This document shows positions 4,981-5,090 of a stretch of 5,090 nt of DNA, one piece after another (within the stretch, counting starts at the first letter, position 1; each line of letters opens with the position of its first letter). A program made the translations under genes and the position numbers. The notes under the pieces are model-generated. The model saw nothing but the letters and a program-made list of their open reading frames with translations, made no database searches and was not told where the DNA came from. This DNA is from Chloroflexota bacterium (GTDB lineage Bacteria > Chloroflexota > Chloroflexia > JAMDCE01), in assembly GCA_023489135.1 (NCBI GenBank), contig JAMDCE010000239.1:1-5090 (forward strand). The letters are read 5' to 3'.

Positions 4981-5090
4981 GTGGGGAGTGAGTTACTTGT
5001 CCTTCTTCAGAGATGGTTGCGGCGACGGAGCGTTCCGATACCGCCGACACGCATAGGCCCGCTTTTCCTACTAGCTGGTATGCTGCTGCT
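4981..5090 (+). CDS. fliP: Start of FliP export-gate protein (partial, runs off the window)
   Basis: Thirty-six complete codons are open to the window end, beginning MGSELLVLLQRWLRRRSVPI and continuing with PPTRIGPLFLLAGMLLL. A basic region (RWLRRR) followed by a hydrophobic run is what the cleavable N-terminal signal of FliP looks like. The position directly after fliO is where fliP belongs. FliP forms the core ring of the flagellar type III export gate in the inner membrane. The conserved FliP body is beyond the window, so the identity rests on context and signal-like character. Alternative in-frame starts are ATG 4972, GTG 4969 (bounded by TAG at 4966) and TTG 5017; the last gives a more compact signal peptide but lacks a ribosome site. 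Confidence 0.6.
   Translation, partial: MGSELLVLLQRWLRRRSVPIPPTRIGPLFLLAGMLL

Overview
This window is a block of a flagellar biosynthesis operon. All recognisable genes lie on the + strand, packed head to tail in the order flbD – motA – motB – fliL – fliM – fliN – fliO – (start of fliP). No phage, transposase, CRISPR array, rRNA or tRNA is visible. Base composition is moderately GC-rich (by eye between 55 and 60 %). The order flbD-motA-motB-fliL-fliM-fliN-fliO-fliP is the layout known from many non-enterobacterial lineages (Spirochaetes, Firmicutes-like groups, Actinomycetota, Chloroflexota and relatives). The switch protein is a short FliN rather than a CheC-containing FliY, and most starts are GTG or TTG. 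This suggests a bacterium outside the Gammaproteobacteria, but the phylum cannot be settled from the sequence alone.

Layout. Bases 1–142 are a leader without a convincing gene. It carries an exact 11-bp inverted repeat (1–11 / 72–82) and a 7-bp hairpin (104–123) just ahead of flbD. flbD (143–346) is a small flagellar protein. motA (391–1230) and motB (1260–1982) encode the two halves of the torque-generating stator. A 106-nt gap between motB and fliL contains a possible 37-codon ORF (1979–2092). It has a strong ribosome binding site and overlaps both the motB stop and the chosen fliL start by 4 nt. fliL (2089–2631) encodes the stator-associated membrane protein. fliM (2662–3702) and fliN (3706–4077) encode the C-ring switch and are almost fused (3-nt gap). 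fliO (4096–4797) encodes an assembly factor of the export gate. A 183-nt gap of lower GC (4798–4980) follows, with a weak promoter-like match. The window ends inside what looks like the signal-peptide region of fliP (from 4981).

How the genes work together. MotA/MotB convert ion flow into torque and FliL sits beside them. FliM and FliN form the rotor switch that MotA pushes on and that CheY-phosphate reverses. FliO helps assemble FliP, the first protein of the export gate. Expression is probably polycistronic and driven from upstream, because no good promoter is visible before flbD and most gaps are 3–44 nt.

The core is an ordinary, intact flagellar locus. I see no undescribed system of large scale. 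The points worth a second look are the small coupled ORF between motB and fliL, the structured leader, and the unexpected gap before fliP.
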